From: Ectocarpus siliculosus
Taxonomy: Eukaryota > Sar > Phaeophyceae > Ectocarpales > Ectocarpaceae
Assembly (NCBI GenBank): GCA_000310025.1
Contig: FN649730.1
Span: 2,010,825 to 2,074,824, forward strand
DNA: 64,000 nt
Direction of reading: 5' to 3'
Positions 57,831 to 64,000 of the stretch are shown here, in pieces. The position numbers and the translations under genes are program-made. Each line of letters opens with the position of its first letter. Positions within the stretch are counted from its first letter, which is position 1. The notes beneath the pieces were generated by a model that worked only from the letters and a program-made list of their open reading frames with translations, made no database searches and was not told the origin of the DNA.

Positions 57831-58128
57831 TGTTAGTGCACTGCCGCCCTCAGCGGTCTGTGGTGTTGAGACTGGGGACTATGTTATCCCAGGAACAGCT
57901 GATAAAAAAGGACCATGTATCGTATATATTCGTCACGCAAGCCCCTCAGGCAAGCTGGTATTCGACACGCAAGCCCCTCAGGCAAGTGCCGGGAGCACAC
58001 CGCTGTGTGCTCCCGGGGGCCCCGCACTTGGACCACAACCGCATACATACCCTCACACCCATACTTCCCATACGCGTATCCCCCACAGAGGATGCACAGA
58101 TCGGACTCATATCCAAGTACCACAAACA
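57831..58128 (-). repeat. LTR (5' LTR in element sense)
   Basis: 298 bp; carries T where the other LTR has C in the ATGTTA(T/C)CCCAGG word. On the element's sense strand a CGAATATATACG word (about 57921-57932) could serve as a TATA box. The gag ATG lies 42 bp inside the LTR border. Confidence 0.97.
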
Positions 58129-58176
58129 TGTGACATTCACCCCGTACCCTAGGATCTCGAAAGGAGAACAGGAACT

Positions 58177-58503
58177 AGGTGAATATCTAGTTTAGAAAGA
58201 ATCAGCGGTAGAGATTGGTGTGTTTTGGGAGTGGTTTTACGGTGCCCAGCACGCTTGTGATGCACTTTGAAAGCCCCGCGATCAAGTAGGTTAGAATACT
58301 GATGATAAATATAGGATGCTTGAGGGTAATCCGGAGTTAGAAACGTACCGAGATGTTGTCGTTTTTTTCTTGGAAAAGGTTTGCGCGCACCTGTTGATAT
58401 TTGAGTATATAGTTTAGGCATAGAAAAGGTTACAAGCACGCACACACCGGTTCCCAAGGTTGCTTCATCTCTGATTTGTCTGGATGATTTGGGGATATAT
58501 ATG
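58177..58503. repeat. Dispersed repeat, copy B
   Basis: About 327 bp matching 41722-42033, with small extra pieces (AGATTGGTG near 58211; AAGCCCCGCGATC near 58270). It begins 44 bp after the target duplication of the LTR element. Confidence 0.9.
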
Positions 58504-59210
58504 GGCGCGAATATTTGCAATCCATGGATTATAGAAGAGAACCACAGTCCAAACATCCAGACGGATCGAAACCCCGGGAAACCGCCCGGAGTGTCCCCGA
58601 AGAGGTTCTTCTCCCTCTCCTATAAAAGCAGCGATAATCACGGCGGCGGAGAGCCGTCTGAAGGCGGCGACACGCACCCGCACGCTGGGGGAAGACGAGG
58701 AGACAACACACAACGATAACTGGTGAGATCCCGTCCCGACAGGCGTCCGTGCATCCTCTGTGTCTGTGCCTCACCCTCACCCTCTCTGTGATGTTTTTTT
58801 TGGAAATAAAATAGCAACGGCCGCACCCGCACCAGCGCCATGTGTGTGTTGGTCTGTCTCCTGTGTTGCAGCCTCCCTCATGCTGTCCCACGTGTCGATG
58901 CTGCTCTGTACCTGTTGTTGCCGTCGTACGTACGTTGGTGATCATGTGCCTGCACTGGTGTGGTCAGGCCAGGCCAGGCCCTGCCTGTTGTCCTTGCCGT
59001 ATAGTCCGGCGTCTTTTCTTCTGGCTGCTCGGCTGTATGGTGGTGCTACAGCAGTGCTGGGCTGGTAGAGGTGCAGGCATTGTGCACGCACTTGCCCAAC
59101 CCCTTAACTTCATGTGTCTACCCTCCATGTTCGCGTCGTGGGACCCGTGGCCTGCCGTGCGGTAGTGTCATTGCTAGGAATTTCCATCCAGTGCTGCTCT
59201 GTCGGCCTCT
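58504..59210. other. No firm gene; possible intronic or leader sequence of the transposase gene
   Basis: Contains TGTGTTGCAG near 58861-58870, a believable acceptor, but no exon that joins in phase to the transposase exons at 60.26 kb. A CAGGC/CAGGCC run lies at 58965-58980. Confidence 0.4.
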
Positions 59211-59211
59211 T

Positions 59212-60054
59212 ACGGTGCTCGTCATGCTGGCGCTGCGGGAGCCTTTGCGGGCTACCCTGTACAAGCCCACCCCGTACAGCAACAACAGCAGCAGATATTG
59301 ACCACCAGCCCTCCGCCGGAAACGCAGGCGAGACGGGTTGATGTTTGACAAGTGCGGTTCGACGTGACACCGGCAATGTTTGTTCCGTGGGTGTAGCACG
59401 CCAGTGGATTGTCGCTGCTGTGCTGTACCTCGTGCCTTTCAACGCGTGCACGTACGGTTCGCTGTTTTCGTGTACTCAGCGGTGGACGGCGAAACGTTTC
59501 ATTTGTCTTGTCTTGTGATCAAACGTTGACATGGTGTCCTTCCATTCCGCCGCGTGGTGGGTTTCGCGTGCGGTTGCAGGCCATGCTTTCACCTCGCACT
59601 GGTCTGCCGTTGGGAACTCCGGCCCCTGTGGGTGCTCCCGATGCTGGGGCCGCCGGAGGTTTTGCGGGCTACCCTGTACAAGCCCACCCCGTACAGCAAC
59701 AACAGCAGCAGACATTGACCACCAGCCCCCCGCCGGAAACGCAGGCGAGACGGGTTGGTGCTTGACACGTGCCGTTCGGCGTGACACCCACAATGTTTTT
59801 TTGTGTGCTTTACTTGATGTTGCTGCTGCTGTTCCCCTTGGCCCCATGAAAAGAGCACCGGTATCTGGCATTCCCCCGGTCCACATCAAGGCTCCCTGTA
59901 GAGGCCCTGCCATTGTTTCCGTGGGTGTAGCACGCCAATTGATTGTCCCTGCTGTGCTGCACCTCGTGCCTTTCAACGCGTGCACGTTCGGTTCGCTGTT
60001 TTCGTGTACTCAGCGGTGGACGGCGAAACGTTTCATTTGTCTTGTCTTGTGAAT
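59212..60054 (+). repeat. Tandem duplication containing a Q-rich exon-like segment
   Basis: Unit 1 (about 59212-59519) and unit 2 (about 59631-60054) are more than 90 percent alike by eye over their shared parts. Unit 2 carries about 110 extra bases (about 59795-59910). Both encode GFAGYPVQAHPVQQQQQQ or GAFAGYPVQAHPVQQQQQ, then LTTSPPPETQARRV and a stop. Unit 2 is preceded by a clean acceptor (GCGGTTGCAG, 59570-59579). The common ends finish with GGCGAAACGTTTCATTTGTC. It may be a terminal exon of a short upstream transcript or a duplicated 5' exon of the transposase gene. Phase does not connect either copy to 60262 directly. Confidence 0.7.
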
Positions 60055-60261
60055 CAAATATGGGGCAAGGAAGATTGAACTCGTTGGAGTAGGTCTACAG
60101 TGGCTCCCGTCGTATCCCACGGTTTGTCATGGTTGGTAGTCATGATGCCGCATGACGAACGGCCCTTGAAGCGTGGTACTGCTGTCGCCTCCACATTGTT
60201 ACCCTGTTTGTCTGTGACACGCCACTTATTTTTGTGCTCCCGGCTCTCCCATACGGCGCAG

Positions 60262-63200
60262 GTCATGGGATGAAGCCAAAAGAGGTGACGAAAGCAATGA
60301 AGGCGTTGCACGAGGACAGCGACATCGACATCAACAAGCGCGCGGTGCAGAACGCAGCTGCCATTGTGCACGGGGCGGAGAAGCCGAGAGATGCTGCCGA
60401 TGCGTACGAAGAGGTGTGTCCATGTGTCCATGTGTCCGTTGAGACTGTTGCCTCTCTTGTTTGTGTGTGGGATGTTGGGTTTTGCTCAAGGCGGTATCCG
60501 GGCGACAAGACACATACGATCGCAGGTGACAACCGGGAGAATATATGCCCCATGACACCAAACCAAGAAATGTTGGAGGTAAAAAATGTGTGCCGTGCCG
60601 TCGTCGTGGTTTTGCGCTGATGCCCTCGATGTTTCCGGGCGCTTAACATGTTGCAATTTCATGTTGCAATTTCAGGTCATGGCCGCGACGGCCGACGGCG
60701 GAGTGTGCGAGATCAAGATGGATGACAGCGGCCGCCTGACGCACATCTGGTGGCAAACGAGAGAGCAGGTAGGTCGCCGGTCGTTGTGCCCCATACGAAT
60801 ATTCCCCAGCCGGAAGGTTTGCTTTCATTTTAGCATCTCGCACGTACCGCTTCGCCGTCCGCAAATGTAGGACGTCTGACCGAAAGCACGCCGTAGGCAA
60901 GGGTGGGGGTGCGTTGTGACGCGTCCAACACACGTCACACCCACAATTAAGTGCTCTCGATCCCCTTCGACGTCATGCTCCGAATACGCAGGTGGCGCTT
61001 TGGAATCGGTACGGTCACGTTGCGCTCTACGACGACACCGCTGTCAAGAACAGATACCGTATGCCTCTCGGTGTGCTCGCTGTCGTCGATTCGGAGTATC
61101 GGACGCGGATCGTCGGCCAAAAGCATAACGGCCGACACCACAACGGACACTTTCCTGTGGATGTTGAAGAGTGCGTTGGAGTCTCGCGGGAAGCAGCCGG
61201 ATACCTTCATCCAGGACGCGGACGCGGCGATGACGGCGGCGGTGCGAGAGGTGTTCCCGGACGCGCTGGCGAGGCGCAATTTATGGCACCTCAACCAGAA
61301 CGTTATCAAGGCCCTCGCTAAAGTCCTTGGTGGGTACATGAAGGTGCGCTCTACTGTGTGTGTTGGCGTGGTTAGTCTGGCCTCTCGTATTGTCCTGGTC
61401 GCGCGACGTACGCTGCCCACTCTAGCCCCCCTCCCCCACTCCCGCTTGTATCCCCTGTGCGAGTTGGTGCGTTGTCATGGATCAGTGTCGCCTACTTGGA
61501 AGAGTGATATCCAGCGTCTCTGCGTAGACCGTGATGCGGAGACGACCTCGGCTTCGACGGAAACATACCTCACGACGTCCAGTGCACACAGAAAAAGCAG
61601 CAGCAGCAGCAGCAGGTTGTAAGCACCAATGGTATGTCGCTGAGTTTTTTCAACCCTCTCCTCGTCTCGCCTTAGCGCTAACGAAGTGTACGGGGTTGTT
61701 GGTGGCAGTCAATCGTTACAGACCGGTAGCCCATATCGCAAAGGCCCCAACTCACGCAACACCCACCCGGCCCACGTCGTTTGTGTTTTCCGCAGCCTTT
61801 CATGGACGAGTTCAGGTGTGTGCGTCAGCAGCTGTCATTGGCGAAGTTCGAACGGAAGTTCAACGCCCTCATCGAAAAGTACCCGAAGGCGGAGAAGTAC
61901 ATGCAAGTAGTATATGACGACCGTGCACGGTGGGCGGAATATGTGTCGCCCCTGGTGTTCTCCGTGGGTTCGTGGACGACATCAAGAGTTGAAGGTGCGT
62001 GTATGCGTCATCTGCCATCATGAGCGTTTTGTTCGAGAACGACAGCGCATATAGCGTTGTCGTTGTTTTTGGGAGTTTTTCTACGTCTGTAGGGGTTGGG
62101 GGCGGCTATCTTCCTTGCCCCCTATTTACTATGCCATTGGTGAGTGCTTCTGGACGAATTTATCGTACGCCGTCAGTGGATGACCAGTAAACAACTCCCT
62201 ACATGACGCTAATGTTTACGACCTCTTCGAAACATGTGGCTGTTGTCCGGCCCCTGTTGTTCGGGATTGATGTACTTGGTCGGTGCACTGCGATCGTCCG
62301 GCTCACGTGTACATACATCTGTGGCGATGGGTGCGTCAAGTCATAGGCTTCTCTTTCAGTCGTTTGGCGTACTGCGACTTCAACGATGTCTGATGACACC
62401 AATCACTAACCTACGGTTTGGTTTGTGTGTCGCTTCTTGCGTGTTTGTCCGCCGCACACACAACAGGCCAAAACGCCCTCATCAGGGATAGGTGCAACTC
62501 GCGCTCCTCGCTTTTGGACGTGGCGAAGTACTTTTCGGGCATCATCTGTTCCCAGAAGGATGCCGCCATGCTGCGTGACGCAATCGACCATCTGCCGCCT
62601 AATCGGATGGCGGCTCCACCAGCGACCGCTTTCAAGAGTGTGCTCGAGTCCTGCGAGTTCTCCATCGCGGGCTGGCCGCGGCGGTTCATGGAGCAAGAGA
62701 TGACCGCGGCCATCACGTTTTGCCAGATGGGTGGTGGGGAGGTGGATGGACCAGAACGCGCGGCAGCTTCGGGGCGCACGTTCGAGTACATCGAGGACAA
62801 GCTTTGCGACGCCATTTACGTCTTCGGGATTCACGAGCAGCGTGATGACAAGGCCTTCGACTACCTCGTCTTGCTCTTTTCCGACGGTAGCCATCTCTGC
62901 CAGTGCCGCACACTCCAAACTCTCAGGCTATTTTGTCGCCATGTGTGGGCGGCGATGATGTACAGCCCCCGATTCAGATTCCACGTAGGCCTCCTGCACG
63001 AGCACTGGCTGACGGAAAAGGCGAGGGGAACACCGCAGCAGGACTGGCCGGATGTCGCCCGCCCTCGGTGGGTGGTATCCAACCGCCACGCTGCGAGAGA
63101 AGTGGACGGGGCGGCGGGAGAGGGAGAGGGAGAGGGGGTGGGGGGATGCAGCGGGAGGTGGAAGTCTTTCGTTGGGAGCAGCCAGACGGTGCAGACGGTC

Positions 63201-63452
63201 CTGTTGGACTTGAAGGAGAAGGGGCCCACGGACCAGGATAGACAAGTGTTGTACGCCGACGTAACGAAGAAGCTCGGGCAAGCCGCGAGTATTTTGTCTG
63301 ATCGCTTTTCACCGACAGTCGCCGTAGCCCTCGTGGACCAATTTCTGACGATGGTCAATGTGCAAGCAGGCTGGGGTAGGAACTACAACGACGGGAGGGC
63401 GGGGGGCGGCTCTCTTCATGGCCAACCCTGGAACTGTTCGCCTGCCCGCTAG
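60262..63452 (+). CDS. MULE-type (Mutator-like/FAR1-like) transposase, five exons, one frame break, 5' end missing
   Basis: Exons 60262-60413, 60676-60768, 60992-61343, 61796-61994 and 62467-63452 (stop) join with matching phases. They encode HGMKPKEVTKAMKALHED, then WNRYGHVALYDDTAVKNRY and VLAVVDSEYRTR. After a one-base shift come TADTTTDTFLWMLKSALESR, DTFIQDADAAMTAAVREVFP and NLWHLNQNVIKAL (the MULE catalytic region with its two Asp blocks and W-H-L signature). The fourth exon has SVGSWTTSRVEG. The last has the SWIM zinc finger CQCRTLQTLRLFCRHVW. In cut-and-paste Mutator-like elements this protein binds terminal repeats and moves the element. The break is an extra A in the run 61119-61122; without it the exon has exactly the length its flanking phases require. 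An upstream exon ending in phase 1 is required but not found. No terminal inverted repeats were identified, so an intact element versus a domesticated FAR1-like gene cannot be told apart here. Confidence 0.87.
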
Positions 63453-64000
63453 GACAAGTAATAAAAGACGACCTGGCGCTGCAGAAAGATACACAAGAGG
63501 GGGTAGCAAGAGAGCCGCGACTTCGGGGTCCCAACTCTAGTTTCGGTGTTGCATACTTTGGGGTACGTGAGTAGCGGTACGCGGCCCTAGGTTTACGACG
63601 TCACCGGGGCATATGCCTGAACGATGTTTTGTCCCCCCCCGGCGGCAGGTCAAGGCTCGGTGTGTTGTTTATTTTTCGCTTCGGCGTTTTTGCGCCGATC
63701 GCCGTCTGTGATGTTGTCGATTTTGTGTTTGTATGTCTATTTGGTTGTTGCGGTGTAGCGTTCGATGGGGCCATCTGGTTCCTGTCCTGTTTTTATTTCT
63801 TTTGTTCCATTTCCTTTTCTTTTCTTTCTTCCGCCCCCTTTTTTGCCGTGTTGGGGTCATATCCAGGTCCTTTCTTTTTTTGGTGGGGGTCAGTCTATCA
63901 TCAAATCGCTGTTGGATATTGATTGTTCTGTTTTGTTTTTTTCTGCGTCTATCTGTGCTTGTCGACCTGTGTGCTCTGCGAAGAAAACCGTGTGAGCCGC
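63453..64000. other. No gene recognised at the right edge
   Basis: Downstream of the transposase stop. T-rich sequence at 63790-63880 and no supported exon; possible 3' UTR and flank. Confidence 0.5.

Larger units (their letters stand above)
54661..58128 (-). mobile_element. Young LTR retrotransposon with gag only (Copia-type, TR-GAG/deletion derivative)
   Basis: Two direct 298-bp LTRs (54661-54958 and 57831-58128) differ at one position. Each begins TGTT and ends AACA (TG...CA). The element is flanked by the 5-bp target duplication TGTGA (54656-54660 and 58129-58133). The internal 2872 bp carry one gag ORF on the minus strand, which stops just inside protease. A G-rich polypurine tract (AGTAGGGGGGC in element sense, 54959-54969) sits directly inside the 3' LTR. 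A stretch with weak likeness to an initiator-Met primer site lies inside the 5' LTR. There is no integrase, reverse transcriptase or RNase H, so movement must have depended on proteins from a full-length relative. 54970-55614 has no recognisable coding content. Confidence 0.95.

Overview
This window looks like nuclear DNA of a multicellular stramenopile, most probably a filamentous brown alga of the Ectocarpus type. That is inference. What the sequence shows is moderate GC, genes cut into short exons by GT-AG introns of 0.25 to 3 kb, TTAGGG-type telomere-like words inside introns, tRNA-derived SINEs with a LINE partner, a Copia-type gag, and a 100-N scaffold gap. There is no bacterial operon structure, and most long open frames here are not genes.

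Layout. 0-2.5 kb: no gene seen; long poly-G and poly-C tracts. 2.5-12 kb: a LINE graveyard. One nearly full-length but broken LINE (7.4-11.8 kb, + strand, endonuclease and reverse transcriptase, ending in an (AAC)n tail) is surrounded by at least five decayed minus-strand fragments of the same family and three tRNA-derived SINEs. 13.7-17.1 kb: an ATP23 (M76 metallopeptidase) gene on +, with an unusual hairpin cluster in its last intron. 17.1-18.7 kb: a possible unknown minus-strand gene. 18.8-23.9 kb: a seven-exon NUP62/NSP1-type FG nucleoporin on minus. 26.5-28.3 kb: a second possible minus-strand gene. 28.6-33.6 kb: a staphylococcal-nuclease-fold (LCL3-like) gene on +, with a 3 kb intron filled by a tandem repeat rich in AAATCTTG words. 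37.2-40.5 kb and 45.7-48.5 kb: two paralogous membrane-protein genes of unknown family facing each other; the second has two frame lesions. Between them lie a nested tandem repeat and one copy of a dispersed repeat. 53.4-54.1 kb: the 3' end of a different LINE, next to the scaffold gap. 54.7-58.1 kb: a very young LTR element on minus with 298-bp LTRs, a 5-bp target duplication and one gag ORF that stops just inside protease, so it carries no polymerase or integrase. 59.2-60.1 kb: a tandemly duplicated Q-rich exon. 60.3-63.5 kb: a five-exon MULE-type transposase with a SWIM zinc finger and a single frame break.

The host genes have unrelated roles: mitochondrial proteolysis/assembly (ATP23), the nuclear pore (NUP62), a membrane-associated nuclease, and membrane proteins of unknown function. 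The rest is mobile DNA of four kinds (LINE, SINE, LTR, MULE). No CRISPR, rRNA or convincing functional tRNA gene was seen. All exon models were built by eye from reading frame, splice phase and family motifs. In NUP62, the nuclease, ATP23, the MULE and both membrane-protein genes the phases close exactly, which is the strongest internal support for the models.
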